In this document: positions 47,514-55,675 of the stretch, one piece after another | Layout: every line of letters begins with the position of its first letter | Position numbering within the stretch: position 1 is the first letter of the stretch | From: Bacillus sp. CGMCC 1.16541 | Lineage (GTDB): Bacteria > Bacillota > Bacilli > Bacillales > Bacillaceae_H | Direction of reading: 5' to 3' | Length of the DNA: 64,000 bases | NCBI RefSeq assembly: GCF_003184905.1 | Contig: NZ_KZ821207.1 | Span: 132,894 to 196,893, forward strand | Translations under genes and position numbers: made by a program | The notes under the pieces: model-generated | Seen by the model: only the letters and a program-made list of their open reading frames with translations | Database searches by the model: none | Told to the model about the DNA's origin: nothing

Positions 47514-48389
47514 CTATTTCTCCTTTTTTCTTAATGTGAAAACCGTCACTTCAGGGGTAGCTAAAAAACGAAATGGTAAGCGCGTAGTACCGAGACCACG
47601 ATTCACATATAGCTGCATGTTTGATTCACCTACTTCATAGAAACCTTCTGAATAAACGGTTCCAAATGGCGGTGTAATCAATGGACCGTAAAAAGGTATT
47701 TGAATCTGTCCCCCATGACTATGTCCGGAAAGTTGTAAATCAACTTCATAGTTTGCAACTTTAACAGCTACATCAGGTTCATGGACCATCGCAATTGAAA
47801 ATACATTACGTTGTAATTGATTAAGTGTTTTAGAGTATTCAGGTTTACCAAGCATCACGTCATCTAGTCCACAAATATGAATATACGTTTGGTCAACTAA
47901 TTGGATTTTCTGAACGTCATTCATAAGCAGTTTAAAGTCAGCTTGTTGCATAATATTTCTATATAATTCAGTTCCATATCCACCATGATCATGATTTCCA
48001 TAGATTGAATATTTACCAAGAGGTGCTTGAATTCGTTTTAAGATTGGGGCTACTTCGTTTGCGTGTTGATATTCATTTGGAATATCAATTAAATCACCTG
48101 TGAATAAAACGATGTCAGGGTGTAGTGCATTCATGGTGTCAATTAGCTTTTCTAAATGAGGTAAGTGATAAGACAAACCGAGGTGTATATCGCTAAACTG
48201 TACAATTTTCATACCATCAAAGCTTGCAGGAAGATTCGAAGCGTGAATTGTTTGTCGAACAATATCTAGTCGATTTGGCTCAATATATTTGGCATAAACA
48301 TAACCACCGCTTGCTGCTATCATACTACCAAAAGACAATGATAAAAAACGCTTCAAAAAAGAGCGTCTTGTGTACGTCTTTTCCATCAT
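47514..48389 (-). CDS. ykuE: Tat-exported metallophosphoesterase YkuE
   Basis: A 291-residue calcineurin-like phosphoesterase. It carries a twin-arginine signal TRRSFLKRFL followed by a hydrophobic stretch, in agreement with YkuE of B. subtilis, a known substrate of the TatAy-TatCy route that ends up at the wall. Metal ligands are in FSDIHLG, TGDLIDIP, YGNHDHGG, MVHEPD and LSGHSHGGQI. The ATG at 48389 has AGGTTGG five bases upstream. Same neighbour order (ykuD, ykuE, ykuF) as B. subtilis, but interrupted here by ppx-ppk and the c-di-GMP gene. Confidence 0.93.
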   Translation of the reverse strand: MMEKTYTRRSFLKRFLSLSFGSMIAASGGYVYAKYIEPNRLDIVRQTIHASNLPASFDGMKIVQFSDIHLGLSYHLPHLEKLIDTMNALHPDIVLFTGDLIDIPNEYQHANEVAPILKRIQAPLGKYSIYGNHDHGGYGTELYRNIMQQADFKLLMNDVQKIQLVDQTYIHICGLDDVMLGKPEYSKTLNQLQRNVFSIAMVHEPDVAVKVANYEVDLQLSGHSHGGQIQIPFYGPLITPPFGTVYSEGFYEVGESNMQLYVNRGLGTTRLPFRFLATPEVTVFTLRKKEK

Positions 48390-48529
48390 AAAAACCAACC
48401 TATTAGTTATTTTAGTTATCTTTTTTTATTATATCATTGTTTTTTTGCTGATAACAATTTGAAGATGAAAGAAAAAGAGGTAAAATAATAGTTGCAATAG
48501 TCTAAAAAATGGCAAAGGGGTATGGGAGA

Positions 48530-49294
48530 ATGAAAGAAAAAGTAGTCATTGTAACAGGCGGTTCAAGTGGAATGGGGAAACATATGGCAAAGCGTTTTGC
48601 TGATGATGGAGCATATGTCGTCATCACAGGCAGAAATGAAGAGAGATTACTAGAGACAAAGGCAGAACTTGAAACGTTTGAGGGACAAGTACTGACTGTC
48701 AAAATGGATGTACGTAACCCCGAAGATGTTGCAAGAATGGTGAAAGAAACAGATGAGGCTTTTCATCGCATCGATTTTCTTGTAAACAACGCAGCAGGTA
48801 ACTTTATTTGCCCAGCCGAAGACTTATCCATTAATGGCTGGAATAGTGTGATTGATATCGTGTTAAACGGTACATTTTATTGTAGTCAAGAAGTAGGTAA
48901 GTATTGGATTGAGCGTAACATAAAAGGTGCGATTACAAATATTGTCGCAACATATGCATGGAATGCAGGAGCTGGTGTCATCCATTCTGCTTGTGCAAAA
49001 TCAGGGGTCCTTACGATGACACGCACGCTAGCTGTAGAGTGGGGACGTAAATATGGGATTCGCGTAAATGCTATTGCTCCAGGTCCAATCGAGCGTACAG
49101 GAGGAGCAGAAAAGCTCTTTCAATCTGAAAAAGCAAAAGAGCGCACAATTAAATCAGTTCCGCTACAACGAACGGGTACACCAGAAGAAATTGCAGCACT
49201 AGCTGCGTTCTTATTCTCACAAGAAGCATCTTATATTAACGGTGAGTGTGTGACAATGGATGGAGGACAGTGGTTAAATCAGTTTCCTTTTTAA
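48530..49294 (+). CDS. fadH: 2,4-dienoyl-CoA reductase (FadH/YkuF)
   Basis: A 254-residue SDR enzyme for oxidation of unsaturated fatty acids. The cofactor motif is TGGSSGMGKHMA; NNAAGNFICPAEDLS, the substitute active-site segment HSACAKSGVL and APGPIERTGGAEKLF mark the dienoyl-CoA reductase branch, which lacks the usual Tyr. The ATG at 48530 matches the family start; the open frame begins at 48509. The gene corresponds to ykuF of B. subtilis. A weak hairpin follows at 49310-49342. Confidence 0.93.
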   Translation: MKEKVVIVTGGSSGMGKHMAKRFADDGAYVVITGRNEERLLETKAELETFEGQVLTVKMDVRNPEDVARMVKETDEAFHRIDFLVNNAAGNFICPAEDLSINGWNSVIDIVLNGTFYCSQEVGKYWIERNIKGAITNIVATYAWNAGAGVIHSACAKSGVLTMTRTLAVEWGRKYGIRVNAIAPGPIERTGGAEKLFQSEKAKERTIKSVPLQRTGTPEEIAALAAFLFSQEASYINGECVTMDGGQWLNQFPF

Positions 49295-49309
49295 TCTATT
49301 AATCTAAGT

Positions 49310-49342
49310 AAATGACGCATCCTTACAGGGATGGCGTCATTT
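49310..49342 (+). terminator. Probable terminator of fadH
   Basis: AAATGACGCATCC pairs with GGATGGCGTCATTT (one bulge), but only a short T run follows. Confidence 0.55.
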
Positions 49343-49392
49343 GCTATAGATAAAACTTTTGAGGCAGAGTTTAAAGGCATTCAATTACCTAT

Positions 49393-49443
49393 TACGGAGC
49401 CGTCCAGTTTGTACACCGCTAACCAAGCGCCTTTCGCTTTTCT
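49393..49443. repeat. 51-bp direct repeat, left copy
   Basis: Identical at all 51 positions to 49545-49595, 152 bases further on. It begins TACGGAGCCGTCCAGTTTGT. GC content is higher than its AT-rich surroundings. After it comes a sequence GTCTAGCTACAGGCGCTAGC, which recalls dispersed intergenic repeats of Bacillus. Confidence 0.85.
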
Positions 49444-49544
49444 GATTTGTCTAGCTACAGGCGCTAGCGGCTAGCAAACTTCCTGCTCCTCCTTACGATA
49501 AGGCAACATCGGCTCACTATGTTCGCCGTGTTTTCTTTATCTCA

Positions 49545-49595
49545 TACGGAGCCGTCCAGTTTGTACACCGCTAACCAAGCGCCTTTCGCTTTTCT
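49545..49595. repeat. 51-bp direct repeat, right copy
   Basis: Perfect copy of 49393-49443. It ends with CGCTTTTCT just upstream of the likely -10 (TATACT, about 49613) of ykuI. The 101 bases between the copies hold no gene. Confidence 0.85.
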
Positions 49596-49642
49596 TTTAA
49601 TAGAAAATTTTGTATACTAGCGTGAAAGAGGGGGAGAGTGGA

Positions 49643-50854
49643 GTGGATCCTTTAGATGTGTTAACGAACTTAGAGCAAACTCTTCCGTATTACCAAGCAA
49701 TTTTTAGTGCAGATGAACATAAAATTATTGGTTATGAAGTGTTAGGAAGGTTTCAAATAGAAGACTGTATCGAAAGTCTTGGACCTTTGTTTCATGATGA
49801 AGGGATTCCGGATGAGTATCGCATGGAAATTGACCGAGCGGTTTTAACGAAGGCGTTGGAAAATGCATTACAGCATGATGAACAATATCAAATATTTATT
49901 AATCAAAATGCAAACCTGTTGATGAATGACCATGGAGAGTCGCTTCTTTTGCTTTTAAAATCTTATGAAGAACGTGGGCTATCTCTAAAAAGAATTGTCT
50001 TAGAAATTACTGAGCATGATTTTAAAGGAGATATTGATCAACTGCATCATTTGTTAATGTATTACCGTACTTATGGAATTAAAATAGCTGTTGATAATAT
50101 CGGGAAAGAAAGTAGTAATCTTGAGCGTATCGGTTTATTATCCCCAGACATCTTAAAAGTGGATTTACATATTCTTCGTACCACAGCAATGTCTCAATCG
50201 TATCAAGATGTTTTATACTCATTATCACTACTTGCGAGAAAAATTGGAGCAACGTTGCTGTATGAAGACATAGAGGCATCCTATCAGCTACAATACGCTT
50301 GGAGAAACGGAGGACGCTATTTTCAAGGGTTTTATCTCCATAAACCATCACCGACTCTTGTTGATCCAAATATGCTAAAGGAAAAGTTAAAAGAGCAATT
50401 CAAAACATTTATTTCGCATGAGAAAAAGAAGTTATTAGCAATTCATCATTTAACCCAAGCATTTGAAACGAAAATACAATCGCTTATGCCAAAGTGTCGG
50501 AAATTACATTCTTATGATGAGATGATCGAACTGATTGCAAACGAGCTATCTAAAAGTTGTTTCCGTGTTTATATTTGTGATGAAAATGGCTTCCAGCAAT
50601 CATCTAATATTATTAAAAAAGAAGAAATGTGGCTTCTTGAATCCAAGTATATGGATAAAAACTGGAGCTGGCGTCCATACTTTCTCGCGAATATTATGAA
50701 GATGAACTATGACAAAAAAGGTATTTTGTCAGATCTCTACAGTGATATTGAAACCGGTGAGAGTATCCGCACCTTTTCATATCCATTAGATGATCAACGG
50801 TATGTGTTTATTGATTTATCCTATGCATTTTTATATGAGAAGGATGCACTATAA
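49643..50854 (+). CDS. ykuI: YkuI-type EAL-domain c-di-GMP protein
   Basis: A 403-residue cytosolic protein: an N-terminal EAL domain (about 1-250) followed by a linker helix and a PAS/GAF-like C-terminal domain ending RTFSYPLDDQRYVFIDL. The signature reads YEVLGR where catalytic proteins have EAL, as in B. subtilis YkuI, which binds c-di-GMP but for which activity is doubtful. EITEHDF, AVDNIGKESSNL and NGGRYFQGFY are kept. The GTG at 49643 follows GGGGGAGAGTGGA; an upstream ATG frame is unsupported. Confidence 0.92.
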   Translation: MDPLDVLTNLEQTLPYYQAIFSADEHKIIGYEVLGRFQIEDCIESLGPLFHDEGIPDEYRMEIDRAVLTKALENALQHDEQYQIFINQNANLLMNDHGESLLLLLKSYEERGLSLKRIVLEITEHDFKGDIDQLHHLLMYYRTYGIKIAVDNIGKESSNLERIGLLSPDILKVDLHILRTTAMSQSYQDVLYSLSLLARKIGATLLYEDIEASYQLQYAWRNGGRYFQGFYLHKPSPTLVDPNMLKEKLKEQFKTFISHEKKKLLAIHHLTQAFETKIQSLMPKCRKLHSYDEMIELIANELSKSCFRVYICDENGFQQSSNIIKKEEMWLLESKYMDKNWSWRPYFLANIMKMNYDKKGILSDLYSDIETGESIRTFSYPLDDQRYVFIDLSYAFLYEKDAL

Positions 50855-50872
50855 GTTTATGTTAAGCGATAG

Positions 50873-50908
50873 AAAAGGTTGCAGGAGAATTCCTAGCAAC
50901 CTTTTCTA
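50873..50908 (+). terminator. Terminator of ykuI
   Basis: AAAAGGTTGC pairs with GCAACCTTTT around an inner AGGA/TCCT, followed by CT and few further T residues. Confidence 0.7.
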
Positions 50909-50973
50909 GTTGTAAAATGCGTATATCTTTTTCATGAATCGGAAACATAAAGAAAAAAAGGAAGGTGAAAAAG

Positions 50974-51207
50974 ATGGGGTTAATGGGGGTGCTAGGTATC
51001 ATTGTGGGTGTAATCGCCTTAATTTCACTTTTTTATACGTGGGTTATCGCGAGAGATCAGAAGAAGTTGCAAGGTGAATTTGACACACAATTAGATGAAA
51101 AAGTACAAGCTCATCCTTATATAAGAAATCCAATCTTTATTGCGTGCCTCGTTGGGATTGCGGTTTGTTTAGCTTTGATTGCATACATGGCCGTTATTTA
51201 TTATTGA
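50974..51207 (+). CDS. Small two-helix membrane protein
   Basis: Seventy-seven residues with one membrane segment at each end (about 3-25 and 55-76) and a polar middle RDQKKLQGEFDTQLDEKVQ. AAGGTG stands eight bases before the ATG at 50974. The ends would lie on the same side of the membrane. I do not recognise the family. It sits between ykuI and a secreted protein, roughly where small ykz genes are found in relatives. Confidence 0.65.
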   Translation: MGLMGVLGIIVGVIALISLFYTWVIARDQKKLQGEFDTQLDEKVQAHPYIRNPIFIACLVGIAVCLALIAYMAVIYY

Positions 51208-51413
51208 GCTCGCATTTAACCAGTTGTTATTTTCGGACTGATTTTTGAAGAGTAACGGTTAAGCTTTGTATGAAAGGTAGAGGAAGGTAACTCTAGTAGG
51301 AGAACCGAGTCTTGTTAATTGCTCATTCTGTTTATAAAAGTAAGCTTTTGTTAAAGTACGGTTTACGTAAATTGTAAGGGGGAAGAAATAAAACAAGTAA
51401 ACAAGAAAGGTGG

Positions 51414-51938
51414 ATGATGGCATTGTTTAAGCAAATAGGTATGACAGCTTTATCTGTTTTATTATTCATCAGTGTAATAGGTATTCAAACAGTCACAGCT
51501 GAAACGACTGTAAAGCAACCATCTCGTAATGAAGTCTTTACTACGCTTCATCAAGCATTTCAAGCTCAACTTCAACTAGGTAATGATCATCGTACAAAAG
51601 AAGAAGCAGAAAAACTATTACAACCTCACTTTCAACAGCCGTATATCACGAAGTTTTTAGATGAAAACATTACGCAAGAAGCTCAAGGGTATATCACGTA
51701 TGGTACGGATTTTGCGCTGTATTATATTCCTTATTTTTCGTATGATGAAAACACAAAGATGAAGTATAATCAACAGAAAAATATCGTGTATGTATATGAA
51801 CACTTTCCAGCTATAGAAGATGGGCCAGTATCGTATGGAGAGCATTACGAATGTATCGTTTTAAAGCAGGAGCAAGGTGTTTGGAAAGTAAGTGATTATT
51901 CATATAACGAGACATTGCCAAAAGAGATAACGAAATAA
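51414..51938 (+). CDS. Secreted protein, DUF3993-like
   Basis: A 174-residue precursor with a clear signal peptide (FKQIGM, hydrophobic core, VTAETT; cleavage near residue 30). The mature part includes YITYGTDFALYYIPYFSYD, which I associate tentatively with the DUF3993 family of Bacillus secreted proteins of unknown role. The ribosome site GAAAGGTGG is very close to the first ATG, so the second ATG (51417) is equally likely. A terminator shared with the opposite gene follows. Confidence 0.75.
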   Translation: MMALFKQIGMTALSVLLFISVIGIQTVTAETTVKQPSRNEVFTTLHQAFQAQLQLGNDHRTKEEAEKLLQPHFQQPYITKFLDENITQEAQGYITYGTDFALYYIPYFSYDENTKMKYNQQKNIVYVYEHFPAIEDGPVSYGEHYECIVLKQEQGVWKVSDYSYNETLPKEITK

Positions 51939-51945
51939 CGAAAAT

Positions 51946-51989
51946 AAAAAGGTTGCCATTTCTCAAGAGTGATAAATGGCAACCTTTTG
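51946..51989. terminator. Bidirectional terminator
   Basis: AAAAGGTTGCCATTT pairs with AAATGGCAACCTTTT around a twelve-base loop, between the secreted protein and the glutaredoxin gene. Confidence 0.9.
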
Positions 51990-51996
51990 CGATAGC

Positions 51997-52230
51997 TTAA
52001 AGTTCTAATAAAGCTTCGAGTTGTTTTAAATCAAATCCCTTTACTAATTCATTATCTACACGTACTGTAGGTGTAGAGTAAGATTGGAATTCGTTTATCA
52101 TACGGTCTCGAGCAGTTTGGTCTTTCGAAACATCGAACTCGACAAATTGTATCTTGTAATGGTTTAAAAATTGTTTAACAACTTGACATGGAGGACATGA
52201 TGGTTGTGTATACACTTCAACGGTTTTCAC
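51997..52230 (-). CDS. Glutaredoxin-like thiol protein (NrdH/Grx type)
   Basis: Seventy-seven residues of thioredoxin fold: the redox motif is CPPC in VYTQPSCPPCQVVKQFL, the cis-proline is in YSTPTVRV, and KGFDL closes the fold. It can reduce disulfides, perhaps in ribonucleotide reductase or stress defence. The GTG at 52230 has AAGGATG eight bases upstream; the open frame continues 18 residues further without a site. It stands alone on the minus strand. Confidence 0.85.
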   Translation of the reverse strand: MKTVEVYTQPSCPPCQVVKQFLNHYKIQFVEFDVSKDQTARDRMINEFQSYSTPTVRVDNELVKGFDLKQLEALLEL

Positions 52231-52477
52231 GATACATACATCCTTACATTTTATAAGATTTACGACATCTATTATAAGATACATACGAGTAATTGGCTAC
52301 GATGAAGCATTTTCTTTATAAAATTTAGTTAAAATGCTTGTGTTTTTGGCATATGTAGAATATAGTGAAATGGTGTCTTTAATCCCTCATTTTAGATGAG
52401 ATTATGGATAGAAACGTAATTGTAGTGAAACCTATTAGAAGGATCAATACAATGGAATGGTTGAAAGGAGAGGTAAT

Positions 52478-52714
52478 ATGTCACAATTACAAGGCATTTT
52501 AACTCGTCTTGTGAATCTCCGTGAACAAGCAGGAGGCAGTGAAGCTCCTCAACGCTTCTTTGAAGTAGATGGGAAACGTATTTGCAGTGTGAAATATCAC
52601 GCGAAAACTGAAACATTTGAGCTTGAAGTTTACCAAGACGGTGAAAAACCAAACGTGTATCAATTTGATAACGTTGATATGATTGCGATTGAAATTTTTG
52701 AATTGATTCATTAA
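52478..52714 (+). CDS. ykuJ: YkuJ family protein
   Basis: A 78-residue soluble protein closely resembling YkuJ of Bacillus, with RFFEVDGKRICSVKYH, TFELEVY and the ending DMIAIEIFEL. Its function is unknown; the known fold is small alpha/beta. GAAAGGAGAGG stands before the ATG at 52478. ykuK, the next gene in B. subtilis, is absent here. Confidence 0.9.
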   Translation: MSQLQGILTRLVNLREQAGGSEAPQRFFEVDGKRICSVKYHAKTETFELEVYQDGEKPNVYQFDNVDMIAIEIFELIH

Positions 52715-52761
52715 TGAATGAAGAAAATAACAAAAAAGCGTGCTTTCTTTGTTATCTTTCT

Positions 52762-52808
52762 AAAGGATCTTGTTCCTAAGTGATTTACTTAAGGACAAGA
52801 TCTTTTTA
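52762..52808 (+). terminator. Terminator of ykuJ
   Basis: A long imperfect stem, AAAGGATCTTGTTCCTAAGT with ACTTAAGGACAAGATCTTT, then TTTTT. Confidence 0.8.
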
Positions 52809-52929
52809 TATGGTTCTTTTGTAGGCTCTTTTCGAAAAGGTGGTTTCTCATTCATTCTGTAAACCAACTCTGTCTCACCGCTTCTTATCCGACAATATTT
52901 ACAAAGACAACTTTGTTCATTAATGAAAA

Positions 52930-52936
52930 AGTCGAA
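52930..52936 (+). promoter_or_regulatory. Spo0A-box-like site upstream of abbA
   Basis: AGTCGAA matches the Spo0A box TGTCGAA at six of seven positions, about 50 bases before the -35 of abbA. Spo0A control of abbA is established in B. subtilis; this particular site is inferred. Confidence 0.4.
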
Positions 52937-52986
52937 TTTTGTAAAAATAACTCAATGAAAACTCCATCAATCTTTAGGAACTTATA

Positions 52987-53015
52987 TTGACACTCATAGT
53001 GAAAAAATCTAGACT
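52987..53015 (+). promoter_or_regulatory. Sigma-A promoter for abbA
   Basis: A perfect TTGACA (52987-52992) and TAGACT (53010-53015) are 17 bp apart. Confidence 0.6.
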
Positions 53016-53071
53016 GAAATTATAAGACATAAACAATTCTGAAAGTTTATGTGGAAGCGGAGGACAATCCT

Positions 53072-53263
53072 ATGAGTTCAAATAGTACGGTCTTATTATC
53101 CAGCGAAGAAGCTCGGCTTCTGTTAGATTTGTTATTCAAACAACATTACGCCGTTGAAGTAGTGAGTAGCCACATATCGGACATTGAAAATGGATTAGTG
53201 AGCGTAGGAGAAGAAGAGTACAAGAAGATTTCCTCTCTTTATCATCGCTTGCAGGAAATGTAA
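53072..53263 (+). CDS. abbA: AbrB antirepressor AbbA
   Basis: A 63-residue helical protein. The part LLLDLLFKQHYAVEVVSSHI and ISDIENGLVS...YKKISSLYHRL aligns closely, from memory, with B. subtilis AbbA, which binds the transition-state repressor AbrB and keeps it off DNA. The ATG at 53072 has GGAGG about seven bases upstream; a GTG at 53051 is unsupported. Position between ykuJ and ykuL is as in B. subtilis. It has its own promoter and terminator. Confidence 0.88.
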   Translation: MSSNSTVLLSSEEARLLLDLLFKQHYAVEVVSSHISDIENGLVSVGEEEYKKISSLYHRLQEM

Positions 53264-53279
53264 GAACGATATACATAGA

Positions 53280-53312
53280 AAAAGCTGACGAATTTATATC
53301 GTCAGTTTTTTT
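53280..53312 (+). terminator. Terminator of abbA
   Basis: AAGCTGACGA pairs with TCGTCAGTTT (one G-U) around seven bases, then a run of seven T. Confidence 0.88.
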
Positions 53313-53418
53313 ATTAGGTGAGCTAAAAGATTAGGCGGTTAATTTTGAGGTGTTTCTTCATATAATAAAATGGTAGCGTTTTCATCGTGAGTGAGAAGAT
53401 GAAAGGAGGAGTAACAAA

Positions 53419-53874
53419 GTGAATATAAATACACCCTACGAACTATTTGATTGTGTATCTATCGAAGATTTATTAGTCAGAGCAGATAAAGTTGCGCATG
53501 TTCAGGTTGGGAATAATTTAGAGCACGCTTTATTAGTGTTAACGAAAACAGGTTATACAGCTGTTCCTGTACTAAATCCATCTTATAAATTGCAAGGGCT
53601 TGTGAGTACCACTCTTATTTTAGACTCCATTTTAGGTCTTGAGCGAATTGAATTTGAACGCTTAGAAGAAAGAAAAGTAGAAAGTGTGATGAAGAAAGAT
53701 GTACCTCGCATGAAAGTAGGAGAACATATGAATCAAGCACTTCATTTAATGATTAATCATCCGTTTGTATGTGTTGAAAATGAACATGGTGTGTTTGAAG
53801 GTATTTTAACTCGCCGCTCGATATTGCAACATGTACAAAAAGATCTTTTACGTAAGCAATCAACTAAAAAATGA
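53419..53874 (+). CDS. darB: Cyclic di-AMP-binding CBS protein DarB
   Basis: A 151-residue protein of two CBS domains (about 10-70 and 85-145). DKVAHVQVGNNLEHALLVLT and TGYTAVPVL are shared with B. subtilis DarB (YkuL), which binds c-di-AMP and, in its free form, activates the (p)ppGpp enzyme Rel and pyruvate carboxylase. The GTG start follows AAAGGAGGAG. It precedes the multidrug exporter but a hairpin lies between. Confidence 0.92.
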   Translation: MNINTPYELFDCVSIEDLLVRADKVAHVQVGNNLEHALLVLTKTGYTAVPVLNPSYKLQGLVSTTLILDSILGLERIEFERLEERKVESVMKKDVPRMKVGEHMNQALHLMINHPFVCVENEHGVFEGILTRRSILQHVQKDLLRKQSTKK

Positions 53875-53925
53875 AAGAAGCTCATCGTAAATCGTGTTGG
53901 TTTTATGATCGATGGCTTTCAACAG

Positions 53926-53984
53926 CACTCTTGTGATGATTGTCCGTAACATGAAAGGGCATAGTGGCAAGAGTGTTTTATTTT
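53926..53984 (+). terminator. Probable terminator of darB
   Basis: CACTCTTG (53926-53933) pairs with CAAGAGTG (53968-53975) around a long loop, followed by TTTTATTTT. Confidence 0.55.
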
Positions 53985-54062
53985 CAACTATTCATCAGTT
54001 TTAATCTTTGTCCTCTTGTTTACTCATAAGGTAAAATAAGTAACATAGAAAGGAGAGGTAGT

Positions 54063-55568
54063 GTGAGCAATGTTTTAGCGAAGCAATATGTCGAACAAAG
54101 CCCAAAGCAAACGAAGCGGCCGTTTGTGTTAGGGGCCGTGATGTTAGCTATGTTTATGGCAGCAATTGAAGCGACGATTGTGTCAACAGCGATGCCGGTC
54201 ATTGTATCAAGTTTAGGTGGATTTTCGCAATATAGCTGGGTATTTTCAAGCTATTTACTCATGAATGCTGTAACTGTATTGATTTATGGAAAACTTGCCG
54301 ATTTGTTTGGACGTAAGCCTGTTATTATGTTTGGAATTATTGTGTTTCTTATCGGATCTTTATTGTGTGGAATGGCTGAATCCATGACCATGTTAATTGT
54401 CTTTCGTTTTATTCAAGGCTTTGGTGCTGGAGCCGTTATGCCTATTGCTACAACAATTGTGGGGGACTTGTATACGAAAGAGGAGCGAGCGAAAATCCAG
54501 GGCTATTTATCAAGTGTATGGGGAATCTCCGCGATATTGGGTCCTGCATTAGGTGGCTTTTTTGTTGCATATATGAGTTGGAAATGGGTTTTTTGGATTA
54601 ACATCCCGTTAGGAATTCTTTCGTTACTTGTCCTCTTTTTTTATTTAAATGAAGACATTGAAAAAACGAAGCGATCCATCGATTATGCAGGGGCTATTTT
54701 CTTAATTATTTCAGTTACAAGTTTTATGCTCGTGTTAGTAGAAGGGGGCGTTCGTTTTTCGTGGACATCACCTCAAATCATTGGTTTATTGAGTGTTTTC
54801 ATTTTTACGTTTGTTCTGTTTATTTGGCAAGAAAAGCGAGCAAAAGAGCCAGTTATGCCATTTAATATATGGAAAGAGCGCCCTATTTTAATTGCCAACA
54901 TTGTTTCATTAACAACAGGAGTCATTTTAATTGGCTTGTCTACTTTTTTACCTACATACGTACAGGGAATTATGGGGGAATCTCCACTTGTTGCTGGCTT
55001 CACGTTAACGACGATGTCGATTGGTTGGCCAATTGCTGCGACGATTGCTGGTAAGTTAATGTTATCGATTGGCTTCAGAATGACATCGGTAATGGGAGGC
55101 GTATCCCTTATTTTAGGAAGCGGTGTGTTTGCTACATTAACACCAAATGATGGTCCACTGTGGGCAGCATTTGGCTCTTTTTTAATTGGTGTAGGGATGG
55201 GCTTGTCTTCTACTGCATTTATTGTGTTAATTCAGAGTACAGTCGACTGGAAGCAACGCGGAATTGCGACGGCTTCAAATATGTTTATGCGAAACTTAGG
55301 AAGTACGATTGGTGCTGCACTTTTAGGTGGAATCCTTAACATTCAAATGAAGTCTTACATCGAACAGTCAGGTATTGAAAACGTAAATGTAGACACAACA
55401 AATGTATTGTTAAACCCTAAAATGCGCGAAACGCTCTCAGCATCGGTGCGAACAGTCTTACAAGACGGTTTAACAAATGCCTTGCATCAAGTGTACCTAG
55501 TGGTGGGTCTATTTGCTGTTATTAGTTTTCTATTTATTCTATTGTTACCGAAAAAAGAGAGTCGCTAA
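54063..55568 (+). CDS. MFS multidrug exporter, DHA2 (14-helix) family
   Basis: A 501-residue proton-driven exporter with fourteen membrane segments. Marks of the EmrB/QacA group are AAIEATIVSTAMPVIV in helix 1, the loop YGKLADLFGRKPVIM between helices 2 and 3, RFIQGFGAGAVMPI and GPALGGFF in helix 5. AAAGGAGAGG precedes the GTG start. It lies between darB and ccpC; in B. subtilis no such gene is here, so it is an insertion. Drug range cannot be told. Confidence 0.92.
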   Translation: MSNVLAKQYVEQSPKQTKRPFVLGAVMLAMFMAAIEATIVSTAMPVIVSSLGGFSQYSWVFSSYLLMNAVTVLIYGKLADLFGRKPVIMFGIIVFLIGSLLCGMAESMTMLIVFRFIQGFGAGAVMPIATTIVGDLYTKEERAKIQGYLSSVWGISAILGPALGGFFVAYMSWKWVFWINIPLGILSLLVLFFYLNEDIEKTKRSIDYAGAIFLIISVTSFMLVLVEGGVRFSWTSPQIIGLLSVFIFTFVLFIWQEKRAKEPVMPFNIWKERPILIANIVSLTTGVILIGLSTFLPTYVQGIMGESPLVAGFTLTTMSIGWPIAATIAGKLMLSIGFRMTSVMGGVSLILGSGVFATLTPNDGPLWAAFGSFLIGVGMGLSSTAFIVLIQSTVDWKQRGIATASNMFMRNLGSTIGAALLGGILNIQMKSYIEQSGIENVNVDTTNVLLNPKMRETLSASVRTVLQDGLTNALHQVYLVVGLFAVISFLFILLLPKKESR

Positions 55569-55675
55569 ACAGCTTGTTTGGTGGCTTTTTTTCGTTGTAT
55601 CATGAGAGAAGTGTAATGAAATTTAATTAAAATTCTTGTATACTAGATGGAAAACTTATCAATGAGGTAATGAAT

